This document shows positions 1 to 8,788 of a DNA stretch of 64,000 nt, piece by piece. This DNA comes from Pimelobacter simplex (GTDB lineage Bacteria > Actinomycetota > Actinomycetes > Propionibacteriales > Nocardioidaceae): the NCBI RefSeq assembly GCF_900114845.1, contig NZ_FOUK01000003.1, positions 620,001 through 684,000 on the forward strand. Reading direction: 5' to 3'. Under the pieces are notes generated by a model. It ran no database searches. It was given only the letters and a program-made list of their open reading frames with translations, and was not told the origin of the DNA. Made by a program: the position numbers and the translations under genes. Positions within the stretch are counted from its first letter, which is position 1. Each line of letters begins with the position of its first letter.

Positions 1-1
1 C

Positions 2-121
2 GAGGCCGCGCACCGGGCAGGGTTCACGGACAGCTCGCACCTGACCCGGACGTGCCGCCGCACGTTCGGCAGCACGCCGACCGCGTTCGGCGCGATCCGC
101 TGGGAGATCCGGGCGGACTAG
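2..121 (+). CDS. AraC-family regulator, C-terminal end (partial)
   Basis: The window opens inside a reading frame of 39 codons ending in TAG at 119-121. It reads AAHRAGFTDSSHLTRTCRR and then FGSTPTAF, the second helix-turn-helix and closing motif of AraC/XylS-type DNA-binding domains (typically AGFxDxSHLxRxFRRxxGxTPxxF). Only the last 39 residues are present, so the effector domain and target cannot be judged. It lies 47 bp upstream of the hydrolase start at 169 on the same strand and could share a transcript with it. Confidence 0.75.
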   Translation, partial: EAAHRAGFTDSSHLTRTCRRTFGSTPTAFGAIRWEIRAD

Positions 122-168
122 CAGGTTGGTCGAATCGCCGGCCAGCGAGGAGCGACGAGGCTCGGGGC

Positions 169-1011
169 GTGACCGACTCCCCCACCGCCGCCTTCCTGAC
201 GCCCGAGTCCGGCGGGCCCCGGCTCGCCACCCTGCGCTGGACGCCGCTCGGGCAGCCGCGTGCCAGCGTCGTCCTGCTGCACGGGCTCGGTGAGCACGCC
301 GCCCGGTACGACGGCACGGCCCGGCTCCTGACCGCGGCCGGGTTTGCGGTGCTCGCCGTCGACCACGAGGGCTTCGGGCGGTCCGGGGGACGTCGCGGCG
401 ACGTCCGGTACGCCCCCACGGCGCGGGCCGTCGACCGGCTCGTCGCGCAGGAGCGCGAACGGACCGGCGGGGCGCCGGTGGTGCTGTACGGCCACAGTCT
501 CGGCGGGCTCTACGCCTTCCTCTACGCGGCGGACCGGCCGGACGCGGACCTCGCCGCGGTGGTGGTGACCGGGCCCGCCTTCGACTCGGAGCTGCGGAGG
601 CAGCGGCTCAAGGTGGCGGTGGTCCGGAGCCTCGGCCGGGTTCGGCCCACCCTGTCGTTGGCGAACGGGCTCAGGTTCGACCGGGTCAACCGCGACCCCG
701 CGGTCGTCGCCGAGCGGGCCGGGGACCCGCTGGTCCACGGCCGGGCGACGGCCCGGTTCGCGCTCGACGTCCTGGCGCAGATGGACCGGGTGCCCGCCGC
801 GGCCGGCCGGGTCGCCGTGCCGCTGCTGGTGGTGCACGGGGACGCCGACCCCGTCAACCCGCTCGCCGCCAGCCGCGCGGTGGTCGACCTCGTGCCGTCC
901 GCGACGCTGCGGACCTGGCCCGGCGGCTACCACGGCCTGGAGGAGGAGCGTGAGGGTCCCGACGTGCTCGCCGAGGTCGTCGCCTGGATCGACCACGCGC
1001 TGCAGCGATGA
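169..1011 (+). CDS. alpha/beta hydrolase, monoacylglycerol-lipase-like
   Basis: This is a 280-residue serine hydrolase of the monoacylglycerol lipase (serine aminopeptidase S33-like) group. The oxyanion-hole motif HGLGEH is at residues 38-43. The nucleophile is Ser110 in GHSLGG, and the other likely triad members are Asp225 in HGDADP and His255 in GGYHG. The family cleaves acyl-glycerol or similar carboxyl esters. No signal peptide is seen, so it should be cytosolic. I chose the GTG at 169 because a purine-rich stretch (ggagcgacgagg) precedes it and the protein then begins at the fold; an upstream in-frame ATG at 52 would overlap the AraC gene. The substrate is not determinable from sequence. 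Confidence 0.85.
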   Translation: MTDSPTAAFLTPESGGPRLATLRWTPLGQPRASVVLLHGLGEHAARYDGTARLLTAAGFAVLAVDHEGFGRSGGRRGDVRYAPTARAVDRLVAQERERTGGAPVVLYGHSLGGLYAFLYAADRPDADLAAVVVTGPAFDSELRRQRLKVAVVRSLGRVRPTLSLANGLRFDRVNRDPAVVAERAGDPLVHGRATARFALDVLAQMDRVPAAAGRVAVPLLVVHGDADPVNPLAASRAVVDLVPSATLRTWPGGYHGLEEEREGPDVLAEVVAWIDHALQR

Positions 1012-1042
1012 GAACGGACGCCGGCGCGAGTCCGCACCCGGT

Positions 1043-1615
1043 ATGAGACGGCTTCGGTATGCGATCAACGTGACCCTCGACGGCTGTGTCCACCACGAGG
1101 CGGGGATCCCGCCGGACGAGGAGGCGATGCAGTTCTGGACCGACGAGATGGAGCGCGCCGGCGCGCTGCTCTACGGCCGGGTCACCTACGAGATGATGGA
1201 GTCGGCCTGGCGGCGGCCGGTCTCGGGCCCGTGGCCCGACTGGATGGACACCTGGGAGGTGCCGTTCGCCGAGGCCATCGACCGCGCGCCGAAGCACGTC
1301 GTGTCGAGCACGCTGAGCGACGTCGACTGGAATGCCGAGCTGGTCCGCGGCGACCTCGGCGCGGCCGTCCAGCGGCTCAAGGACGAGCCCGGCGAGGGCG
1401 ACCTGTTCGCGGGCGGCGTCACGCTCCCCCTGGCGCTGGCGGACCTCGGCCTGATCGACGAGTACGTCTTCGTCGTGCAGCCGGTCATCGCCGGGCACGG
1501 GCCGACGCTGTTCGCCGGGCTGCGCGAGCGCGTGCAGCTCGAGCTCGTCGACCGGCACGGGTTCGCGTCGGGAGCGCTGGTGCTGCGCTACCGTCCGGCG
1601 GCCGCGACGGGCTGA
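1043..1615 (+). CDS. DHFR-like / RibD C-terminal domain reductase
   Basis: The 190-residue protein begins RRLRYAINVTLDGCVHH and contains LYGRVTYEMMESAW and LFAGGVTLPLALADLGLIDEYVF. These are the hallmarks of the RibD C-terminal (DHFR-fold) family, for which NADPH-dependent reduction is the usual reaction. Stand-alone actinobacterial members are common and mostly uncharacterised. The ATG at 1043 starts exactly where the family N-terminus starts, 31 bp after the hydrolase stop. The length is normal for the family. A role in riboflavin synthesis is unlikely because no rib gene is nearby. Confidence 0.8.
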   Translation: MRRLRYAINVTLDGCVHHEAGIPPDEEAMQFWTDEMERAGALLYGRVTYEMMESAWRRPVSGPWPDWMDTWEVPFAEAIDRAPKHVVSSTLSDVDWNAELVRGDLGAAVQRLKDEPGEGDLFAGGVTLPLALADLGLIDEYVFVVQPVIAGHGPTLFAGLRERVQLELVDRHGFASGALVLRYRPAAATG

Positions 1616-1632
1616 CCCGGTAGCGTCCGGGG

Positions 1633-3354
1633 GTGGCCAGCTCCCGTCGTACCAGCACGCGGCGGCGCCGTGCCGCCCCGCGCAGGAGCGGGCCGCGGCC
1701 GCTGCCGTTCGCGGGGCCGGGTGAGCGGCTGTGGGTGCTCGACGTCCCCTACGGGACGCAGGTCGAGGGCGCTGCCTGGCACTCCGCCGTCAAGACCCAC
1801 CTGTACGTCGGCCGCGCGCTCCCCGCGCACCTGCAGCCCTACGCACCCGGCCCCTACACGCTCGGCCGGTTCATCGAGAACACCCTCAACCCCGACGACC
1901 CCACGCCCGCGCCCGAGCCGACGGACGCGCTCGAGCCCCGGCGGATCCAGTTCGAGGCGGCCGACGCGATCGCGGCGCGGGCGGAGGCGGGCGGACGCCT
2001 GTTCCTGCTGGCCGACGAGCCCGGTGTGGGCAAGACGATCTCGGCGGTCCTCGGGGCGACGGCGGTCGGCAGCCTCCGGGGCGCGCGGCGGGTGCTCGTC
2101 GTCGCCGACCGGCCCGCGGCGATCACCATCGGCCACTGGTGCCGGACGATCACCGCGCTCGGCGACGGCGGTCTCGAGTGGGTCGTCATCACCTGGGACC
2201 GTCTGGAGAAGGTCAAGGACCACACCTGGGACGTGATCATCGCCGACGAGGCGCACGCGCTGCGGCGCACCACGACCAAGCGGTGGAAGCTCTGGGCGCG
2301 GATCTCCGGGCACGCCAAGGCGCACGACAAGGCGCCGTTCGTCATCGCGACGACGGCGACGCCCGGGCACACGCCGCTCGAGCTGCCGTACCTCGCGCCG
2401 GCCTACGCCCAGGTCCTGGGCGAGACGATGAAGGACTGGACCACGGCGACCCAGCCGGGCGCGACGTTCGCGGCCGCGCTCGAGCGCCACGGCGTCGGTG
2501 TGGAGCAGGGGCGGTACGGCGCCTCGTGGACCACCGACCCGGCCCGCCGCGCGGCCGACCTCGAGCTGGTGCGCGGCTGGCTCGCCGAGGACCAGCCGCC
2601 GGCGATGCTGCACCGGGCGGCGCCCTGGGGACCGGTGCCGATCTCGGGGATGCCGGTGACGCTCACGCCGGCGGAGCGGACGGCGTACGAGGCGGAGTGG
2701 GGTGAGTTCTGCCGCGAGATGGACCTCGCCCGGCGGGGCCGCAACGTCGCGAAGGGGCGGGCCGCGCTGCTGCGCTTCCGGCAGAAGGCCGGACTGATCC
2801 GGGTCGACTCGACCGTCGACTGGATCGTCCAGCAGGTGCAGGCCGAGCGCCAGGTGGCGTGCTCGGTCGAGTTCGTCGCCACCGCCGCCGACCCGATCGC
2901 CGACCGGCTCCGCGACGCCGGGATCGCCGTCGCCTCGATCTACGGCCGGGACCGGTTCGACGTCGAGGCGGAGCGGCTGCGCTTCCAGACCGGCGAGGCG
3001 AAGGTCTGCGTCTTCACGACGGTCGCGTCGATCAGCCTCCACGCCGGCGAGACCCTCGCCGACGGCCGGCAGGCGAGCACCGAGCCGCGGGTCGGCGTCT
3101 TCCACCAGGCCCGCTTCTCGGGCATCGCCGGGCGCCAGGTGACCGGCCGCACCCACCGCGACCACCAGGTCTCGCCGTGGCACATCGCGTACGCCGAGGG
3201 CACGGTCGAGGAGCAGGTCGGCAAGGTGATGGTGGAGCGGATCGCCGCGGCCGCCGACACCGTCGGCAGCGACACCACCGGGCTCGCCGACCTCGCCGAG
3301 CTGCTCGGCGCGGACTGGCTGCCGGCGTCATCCCTGACCGAGGACGGCGCCTGA
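1633..3354 (+). CDS. DEAD/DEAH-box (SNF2-like) helicase
   Basis: This is a 573-residue superfamily-2 ATPase. A basic N-terminus (about residues 1-25) is followed by a Walker A motif DEPGVGKTI at 128-136 and a DEAH motif in IIADEAHAL at 205-208. Then come TATPGHTPLEL (motif III-like) and a C-terminal helicase lobe with the motif VI-like stretch ITGRQVTGRTHRD (read here as AGRQVTGRTHRD). The closest type I recognise is the phage/SNF2-like helicase seen in actinobacteria and mycobacteriophages. It starts at GTG 1633, 17 bp after the reductase gene. No nuclease, methyltransferase or other defence partner is adjacent, and the cupin downstream is on the other strand. The role is unknown. Confidence 0.8.
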   Translation: MASSRRTSTRRRRAAPRRSGPRPLPFAGPGERLWVLDVPYGTQVEGAAWHSAVKTHLYVGRALPAHLQPYAPGPYTLGRFIENTLNPDDPTPAPEPTDALEPRRIQFEAADAIAARAEAGGRLFLLADEPGVGKTISAVLGATAVGSLRGARRVLVVADRPAAITIGHWCRTITALGDGGLEWVVITWDRLEKVKDHTWDVIIADEAHALRRTTTKRWKLWARISGHAKAHDKAPFVIATTATPGHTPLELPYLAPAYAQVLGETMKDWTTATQPGATFAAALERHGVGVEQGRYGASWTTDPARRAADLELVRGWLAEDQPPAMLHRAAPWGPVPISGMPVTLTPAERTAYEAEWGEFCREMDLARRGRNVAKGRAALLRFRQKAGLIRVDSTVDWIVQQVQAERQVACSVEFVATAADPIADRLRDAGIAVASIYGRDRFDVEAERLRFQTGEAKVCVFTTVASISLHAGETLADGRQASTEPRVGVFHQARFSGIAGRQVTGRTHRDHQVSPWHIAYAEGTVEEQVGKVMVERIAAAADTVGSDTTGLADLAELLGADWLPASSLTEDGA

Positions 3355-3368
3355 GCGACGCGGCGGCC

Positions 3369-3722
3369 TCATCCCGGCGTCGCGTACGCCGCCACGCCGG
3401 TGTCGAGGATGACGCAGGCCTCGTCGCCGACGGTCCACGCGTCGTGACCGGGGTCGAGGTCGATGACGTCGCCCGGGCCGATGTCGAACTCGTCGCCGTC
3501 GTCCGGCTTGATGGTCATCCTGCCGGAGACGCAGATGCCGGTGTGGTGGACCTGGCAGGAGTCGGTGCCGGCGATGGGCTTGACGTCGTCGGACCAGCGC
3601 CAGCCGGGCTCGAAGGTACCGCGGCCGAGGGTGAACTCGCCGAGGGTGACGACGTCCATGTGGCCGTGGTCCTGGAAGGGCCGGCGCTCGTGCGGGGTGT
3701 CGATGCTGTGCTTGTCGGACAT
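3369..3722 (-). CDS. cupin-domain protein
   Basis: This 117-residue single-domain cupin has the conserved barrel sequence VHHTGICVSGRMTI (motif 1 region) and GPGDVIDLDPGHDAWTVGDEACV (motif 2 region). Motif 1 has only one clear metal-ligand pair (HH), so metal binding is uncertain. A good ribosome site (ggagag) precedes ATG 3722. The gene follows the FAD oxidase by 15 bp and is probably the last gene of a four-gene reverse-strand operon starting at 7684. Small cupins like this often bind or sense a small ligand. The substrate is unknown. Confidence 0.75.
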   Translation of the reverse strand: MSDKHSIDTPHERRPFQDHGHMDVVTLGEFTLGRGTFEPGWRWSDDVKPIAGTDSCQVHHTGICVSGRMTIKPDDGDEFDIGPGDVIDLDPGHDAWTVGDEACVILDTGVAAYATPG

Positions 3723-3737
3723 GAGGCTCTCCAGTTG

Positions 3738-5078
3738 TCAGACGGTCGCGCGGGGGCGGATGTTCTGGTTGCCGGCGAAGACGTTGCGCGGGTCGTACTC
3801 GGACTTGATCCCGACCAGGCGCTCGTACTTGGCGTCGCCGAACGCGGCCTTGATGCGGTCGTCGCCCTCGGCGCCGATGAAGTTGAGGTAGACGCCACCG
3901 GTGGTGAAGGGCGCGTTGGCGCGGCGGTAGTCGCGGACCCACGCGATGTTCGCCTCGTCGTCGGCGGGGTCCTCCCAGGTCGCGAACGGGTGGCTCACCC
4001 AGCGAGCGGCGCGCTGGCTGAGCGGCGTCGCGTCGGCGTCCACGCGGGCGAGGGCGCCGCCCCAGGGCAGCAGCAGGTGCTGGGTCATCGGTGAGGGACG
4101 GCGGGCGCCGGCGTCGAGGAAGACGTCGAGGGCCGCGTCGGGGAAGTCGTCGTGGTAGTCGGCGCTCCAGTACTGCCGCAGGCCCGGCGGGTCGTCGATC
4201 ATCGACTGCAGCTGGGCATAGGGCATCGGGCCGACCAGGTCGACCTCCGGGGACAGGTCGCGCAGGACCTTCATGAGCTCCGCGCCTGTCGCGTGGTCGC
4301 CGTTCCAGCAGACCGCGACCGCGACCAGCGGCTCCCCCTGCAGGTGCGGCGGGATGAACTCCTCCGGTGGACCGCTGATGACGACCAGCGCGCTGCCGAG
4401 CTCGTCCGGCGCCGTGTCGGCCCAGTCCCGGTAGGCCGGCGCCACGTCAGCGGCGCGGTCGAAGGGCCACGCCATGAGGCCGCCGAGGATCATCGGGCCG
4501 ACCGGGTGCAGCCGGAACTCCAGTGCGGTCACCACCCCGAAGTTGCCGCCCCCGCCCTTGCTCGCCCACAGCAGGTCCTGGTGCTGGCTCTCGTCGGCAC
4601 GGATCTCGCGGCCGTCGGCGGTCACCAGCTCGAGCGCCAGCAGGTTGTCGCAGCTCAGCCCGTGCTGGCGCTCCAGCCAGCCCGAGCCACCACCGAGGGT
4701 CAGCCCGGCGACACCCGTGGTGGAGACCCGGCCGCCGGTGGTCGCCAGCCCGTGCTCCTGGGCCGCCGCGTCGAACTCACCCCACGTGCACCCGGCAGCC
4801 ACCCGTGCCCGCCGGGCGTCCGGATCGATCTCGACGCCCTTCATCGCGCGGACGTCGATGACCAGCCCGTCGTCGTTGGTCGACTGCCCGGCCACCGAGT
4901 GCCCGCCCGAGCGGACGGCGACCGCGAGGCCGTCGGCGGCAGCGCGCTCCAGCGCCTCCTTGACGTCGCCCGGGCTGGCGCAGGACGCGATCAGCCGCGG
5001 CCTCTTGTCGATCATCGCGTTGAACAGCGCGCGCTGCTCGTCGTACTCGGGCTCGGTCGGCCCGCACCACCGTGTCAT
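3738..5078 (-). CDS. FAD-dependent oxidase, berberine-bridge-enzyme type
   Basis: The 446-residue protein has an FAD-binding PCMH fold followed by a C-terminal BBE segment (YDPRNVFAGNQNI). His60 in RSGGHS is the expected 8-alpha-histidyl FAD attachment site. The position that is Cys in bicovalent family members appears to be Ser119 (GGRVSTTGV), so a single covalent link is expected. GGGSGWL and GGGGNFGVV are typical flavin-binding turns. Family members oxidise sugars, alkaloids or other alcohols with O2. A ggagg ribosome site sits just before ATG 5078. No export signal is evident. The substrate is unknown. Confidence 0.88.
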   Translation of the reverse strand: MTRWCGPTEPEYDEQRALFNAMIDKRPRLIASCASPGDVKEALERAAADGLAVAVRSGGHSVAGQSTNDDGLVIDVRAMKGVEIDPDARRARVAAGCTWGEFDAAAQEHGLATTGGRVSTTGVAGLTLGGGSGWLERQHGLSCDNLLALELVTADGREIRADESQHQDLLWASKGGGGNFGVVTALEFRLHPVGPMILGGLMAWPFDRAADVAPAYRDWADTAPDELGSALVVISGPPEEFIPPHLQGEPLVAVAVCWNGDHATGAELMKVLRDLSPEVDLVGPMPYAQLQSMIDDPPGLRQYWSADYHDDFPDAALDVFLDAGARRPSPMTQHLLLPWGGALARVDADATPLSQRAARWVSHPFATWEDPADDEANIAWVRDYRRANAPFTTGGVYLNFIGAEGDDRIKAAFGDAKYERLVGIKSEYDPRNVFAGNQNIRPRATV

Positions 5079-5132
5079 GTCGGCCTCCTGGTGGTCCCCA
5101 GGCCCTCACGCTCCTCGGAAGGGTGCGTTCGG

Positions 5133-6236
5133 TCATCCCGCGGACTGGGGAAAGCGGAGCAGCCCCGCCACCCACGCCGCCGCCGGCTCCGGCGCCCGCC
5201 GCGCCGCCAGGACGCCGGAGTGCCCGGTCCGCCACCACACCGCCTCCACCGGTACGCCGGCCCCGCGGTAGCGGCGCACGAGCGCCCGGGTCAGCCAGAA
5301 GGGAGCCACCTCGTCGGCCGCGGCGGCGTCGATGCGCAGCGGCATCCCGGTAGGCAGCGCGAGGCCGGCGACGTCGTGGGCACGCAGGGACGCCAGCAAC
5401 GCCGACCTGACCGCGTCCCCGCGCGCCCCGAGGAGCGCCCGAGGCGGGAGGCCGCCGAAGGAGTCGCGGCGGGCGAGCTCGGTCAGCGTGCGCTCCCCCA
5501 GCGCGGGCCACAGTCGGCGGGCGCGGTCGCTCAGGCCGTCCGACTCGACCAGTGCGGCGAGCTCGGGGTCGACGGTCGCGGCGCCGCTGATCATAAGGGC
5601 GATCAGCGAGGGGACGACGCCGAAGCCGGGCGGCGTCGTCCGCCAGCGCAGTGACAGGCCGATGGTCTGGTCCATCCGGGTGACCGGTGCGAACACCGCG
5701 CAGCCCACCAGCCGTACGCCCGGCGGAGGCCCGGCAGCAGCGGCGTGGAGCGCGGCGACCGCGCCCTCGGAGTGCCCGGCCGCGACCCAGTGGTCACCCA
5801 GGACGAGTGCGGACGACGAGCGGGCGGCCACCAGCAGGTCGCGAACGGAGGTCGCGAGCGCGGGCCCGATCAGGTACGGGTGCGGGCCGGGGCTGCCCAG
5901 GCCCTCGTAGTCCGGCTGCAGGACGGCGATCCCGGAGCGCAGCAGGGCCGTGACGAAGTGGTCGCCCTGGGTCATCCGGCGCAGCTCCGGGCTGTCGTCG
6001 GTGGCCAGGCTGGGGGCGGAGCTGTCGCCGCCACCGGTGGTCATGTGGCCGTAGGTGACGACCGGCCAGCCGGTCGCGGGCGGCACCCCGGGCGGCAGGT
6101 GGACGAGCCCGGTGAGCACCGCCGGGGCGCCGCGGACCGATGTCGACGCGTACGTGACCCGCCACGACTCCCCCGCCGCCGCGAGTGCCGCGCGGCCCTG
6201 GGCCGGCTCGCGGGCAAGGATCGAGGGCGCGCTCAC
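5133..6236 (-). CDS. secretory-lipase-like alpha/beta hydrolase
   Basis: This 367-residue hydrolase of the secretory lipase (LIP) group has an oxyanion region YGHMTTGG at about 62-69, LQPDYEGLGSPG, and nucleophile Ser156 in GHSEGA. A late GHSGV motif probably supplies the catalytic His. Despite the family name no signal peptide is visible at the chosen start. It starts at GTG 6236, overlapping the stop of the upstream M28 peptidase by four bases (GTGA), so the two are translationally coupled. The pairing of a peptidase and an esterase suggests use of a peptide or ester substrate, but none can be named. Confidence 0.8.
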   Translation of the reverse strand: MSAPSILAREPAQGRAALAAAGESWRVTYASTSVRGAPAVLTGLVHLPPGVPPATGWPVVTYGHMTTGGGDSSAPSLATDDSPELRRMTQGDHFVTALLRSGIAVLQPDYEGLGSPGPHPYLIGPALATSVRDLLVAARSSSALVLGDHWVAAGHSEGAVAALHAAAAGPPPGVRLVGCAVFAPVTRMDQTIGLSLRWRTTPPGFGVVPSLIALMISGAATVDPELAALVESDGLSDRARRLWPALGERTLTELARRDSFGGLPPRALLGARGDAVRSALLASLRAHDVAGLALPTGMPLRIDAAAADEVAPFWLTRALVRRYRGAGVPVEAVWWRTGHSGVLAARRAPEPAAAWVAGLLRFPQSAG

Positions 6237-7684
6237 CAGCGCCCTCGCGGCAGCCGCCTGCGCACGGCGCGCGGGATCAGCCCGAGCCGGCCGGGGTGCC
6301 GGCTGTCGGCGGCCTCCATCAGGTCCGCGAAGGCACGGGCGACCGGGACGAGCTGGTCGACGTCGATCTTGTCGACGGTGTCGGCGTCGTCGTAGAGGTA
6401 GAGCGGCCCGGAGACCAGGCTGATCGTCGGGACGCCGGCGGTGAAGGTGAACGACGCGTCGGTGGGCATCCCGTCGAGGGTGAACTCGAGCAGGCTCGCG
6501 TTGAGCATCGACGTCGCCCCCAGTCCGTGCCTCCGGATGGCGCGTGCCACGGCGAGCTTCATCGGCGGTGAGACGTTCTCGAAGAACGCGCGCGGCTCGC
6601 TCTCGTCGAGCGTCTCGAAGCCGCCGTCGGCCCCCGCGCGGGCGCGCAGGCCGACGTGCTCGACGGTCAGGTTGAGGGCGAGCCGGTAGGGGCTGTCGGC
6701 ATCGATCGTGTAGCGGCGCGCGAACGCCCGGTGCGCCTGGTAGCCGGTGAAGTGGCTGTCGAAGGTCACGAACATCAGTGTCTTCTGCCAGGGCCGACCG
6801 GCCCGGAAGCGCGCGACGGCGTGCTCGGCGAGGGCGATGACCTCCGCCGTACCGCTCGCGTCCTCCACCGCTCCCGGGCCGATCGAGTCGTGGTGGGACT
6901 GGACCATGACGGTCTCCGGCGACGCCCCGTGCAGCACGCCGATGACGGTCCGTGCGGTCACCCGCCGTCGCTCGGCGACCAGGGTCAGCCGGGCCTGCGC
7001 CCCCGGTCCCAGCCGGCGGCGCAGCGCTGCGCCGGCACTGCGGGTGAGCCACGCGCCGGGCAGGGTGAGCAGGGTCCGCCGGTAGTACTCGTTGTGGTAG
7101 CTCAGCGACTCCGGGTAGTCGCGCAGCACGCCGATCACGCCGACGGCGCCGGCCGCCGCGGCGTCGCGCATCGTGCGCGTCAGCGAGGTGATGTAGGGAT
7201 TGCGCGAGCGGAGCGCCTCGCGGTTGAGCATCCGCCGGTCCGGGTCGTGCACGTACTCGCTCAGCGGCAGCAGCGCCCACTGCGGCAGGTCGAAGGTCAG
7301 GTCGAAGAGCACGATCCGGCCGGCGACGTCGTGGTCGGCGACCTTGCCGGCGCCGATGTCGACGAGCTCCGCGGTGACGCCGTCCGGTCCGGTGCCGAGG
7401 GTGCCGACGTGCTCGTGGCCGGGCAGGGCGCAGTGCCGGATCGGCGCGCAGGCGACCTCCTCGCCGTCGACGTGCACGGTGGTCAGCGAGGGCTCCCAGG
7501 CGAACGAGTCGGTCTCCTCGACCCACACCTCGTCGAGCCCGGCGCCGCGGAAGCGGTCGGCGACGTAGTCCGCGGCCTTCGCGCCGCCCGCCGTCCCGGT
7601 GGCCCGGGGTGCCATCGCGACCAGGTCGTCGATGGTGGCCATCAGCTGCTCGGTGGTGGCCACCTCGGGGACGCGCGGGGTCAT
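6233..7684 (-). CDS. M28-family metallopeptidase
   Basis: This 483-residue Zn aminopeptidase-like protein has the metal-ligand motif HHDS at 264-267 and the bridging acid in EDASG at 274-278 (the family usually has HxD and DNASG). A PA-like insert lies at roughly residues 100-215. NLTVEHVG probably holds a further ligand or catalytic Glu. M28 enzymes remove N-terminal residues or hydrolyse related amides. No signal peptide is seen. It is the first gene of a reverse-strand operon that includes the lipase-like gene. The 87-bp region between it and the divergent regulator at 7772 must hold both promoters. Confidence 0.82.
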   Translation of the reverse strand: MTPRVPEVATTEQLMATIDDLVAMAPRATGTAGGAKAADYVADRFRGAGLDEVWVEETDSFAWEPSLTTVHVDGEEVACAPIRHCALPGHEHVGTLGTGPDGVTAELVDIGAGKVADHDVAGRIVLFDLTFDLPQWALLPLSEYVHDPDRRMLNREALRSRNPYITSLTRTMRDAAAAGAVGVIGVLRDYPESLSYHNEYYRRTLLTLPGAWLTRSAGAALRRRLGPGAQARLTLVAERRRVTARTVIGVLHGASPETVMVQSHHDSIGPGAVEDASGTAEVIALAEHAVARFRAGRPWQKTLMFVTFDSHFTGYQAHRAFARRYTIDADSPYRLALNLTVEHVGLRARAGADGGFETLDESEPRAFFENVSPPMKLAVARAIRRHGLGATSMLNASLLEFTLDGMPTDASFTFTAGVPTISLVSGPLYLYDDADTVDKIDVDQLVPVARAFADLMEAADSRHPGRLGLIPRAVRRRLPRGRW

Positions 7685-7771
7685 GGTTCGACCCTAGGAC
7701 TTCGTCATCTCCACTGCCTCACACGCCGGGAACCGCCACCACAGGCTCCCCGGATACGGAAGAATGGGAGC

Positions 7772-8788
7772 GTGCCGCTCCTCGACGACGAGATCCGTCA
7801 GCCCGAGATCCTGCCGGAGCTCGACCTGGCGCTGATCGACGCGCTCCAGGTCAACCCGCGGGCGCCCTGGACGACGATCGCCGCGGTCCTCGACATCGAC
7901 GCCGCGACCGCCGCCCGCCGCTGGCGCCGGCTGCACGACGAGCGGCTGGCCTGGTGGGTGGTCCGGCCGTCGGCGGCCCGCCTCACGCCGTACCTCGACG
8001 CGACGTTGGTGCTGCTGCGCTGCACCCCCGGCAGCGCGGCCGAGGCCGCCCAGCGCGCGGCGGCGCCGGAGTGGGCACACACCGTCGACCTGCTCGCCGG
8101 GACGGCGGACCTGGGCGTCGTCGTCCTCGGCTCCGGCCTGGCCGAGGTCGGCGAGCGCGTCGACGACCTGGTGACGCGGTGCGGCGGCACGGTCTCCGAG
8201 GTGGTCGAGCGGCGGGTGGTCGCCGCCGTCCACGCCGAGGACGCCGGGTGGCGGCTCGGGGTCTGCTCCGCCTCCCAGCGCCAGGCGCTGCTGCCGCGCC
8301 GCGACCAGCCCGCTCCGCCTCCCCCGCGCTCGGCCCTGGTCGACGACCTGCTCGCCGCGCTCGGGGACGACGCCCGGCTCAGCGCACAGGAGCTCGCGAC
8401 GCGGCTCGGTGGCTCCGAGCCGACCGTGCGTCGCGGGCTCGACCGGGCGCTGCGCTCGGGCGCGATCCAGCTCGGCTGCGACCTCGCGACGGCCGCCGCC
8501 GGACTCGGCCGCGGCGTCCTGCTGGAGGTCGAGGCGGACGACCCCGACCGCGCCGGCCGGGCGCTGGCTGCGGCCGGACCGGTGCACCGCTGCGTGCAGA
8601 CCGTCGGGGCCGGAAACCTGACTCTCGGGGTCCGGCTGGCCTCGCTCGCCCACCTGCCGCGCACCGAGGCCGACCTCGCCGCGCTCGCCCCCGGCTGGCA
8701 GGTCCGCAGCCGGCTGACGGTGCTGCGCCCGGTCAAGCGCCAGGGGCAGCTGCTCGACTCACGAGGCCGTCGCGCTCTCGACGGGTGA
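7772..8788 (+). CDS. Lrp/AsnC-family regulator with two HTH units
   Basis: The 338-residue protein contains two AsnC-type winged-helix segments, one near residues 14-60 (LALIDALQVNPRAPW, IAAVLDIDAATAARRW) and one near 190-235 (LLAALGDDARLSAQELA, GGSEPTVRRGL). Each is followed by a ligand-binding-like half. This duplicated layout is known in actinobacteria and makes a pseudo-dimer in one chain. The GTG at 7772 follows gggagc at close range. It is divergent from the M28/lipase operon and may control it. Its 3' end overlaps the convergent MFS gene by 30 bp. Confidence 0.8.
   Translation: MPLLDDEIRQPEILPELDLALIDALQVNPRAPWTTIAAVLDIDAATAARRWRRLHDERLAWWVVRPSAARLTPYLDATLVLLRCTPGSAAEAAQRAAAPEWAHTVDLLAGTADLGVVVLGSGLAEVGERVDDLVTRCGGTVSEVVERRVVAAVHAEDAGWRLGVCSASQRQALLPRRDQPAPPPPRSALVDDLLAALGDDARLSAQELATRLGGSEPTVRRGLDRALRSGAIQLGCDLATAAAGLGRGVLLEVEADDPDRAGRALAAAGPVHRCVQTVGAGNLTLGVRLASLAHLPRTEADLAALAPGWQVRSRLTVLRPVKRQGQLLDSRGRRALDG

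Noticed and set aside
1633..3368. A defence island around the helicase
   Set aside because: Neighbours are a DHFR-like reductase and a cupin; no nuclease, methyltransferase, toxin or phage structural gene is adjacent.
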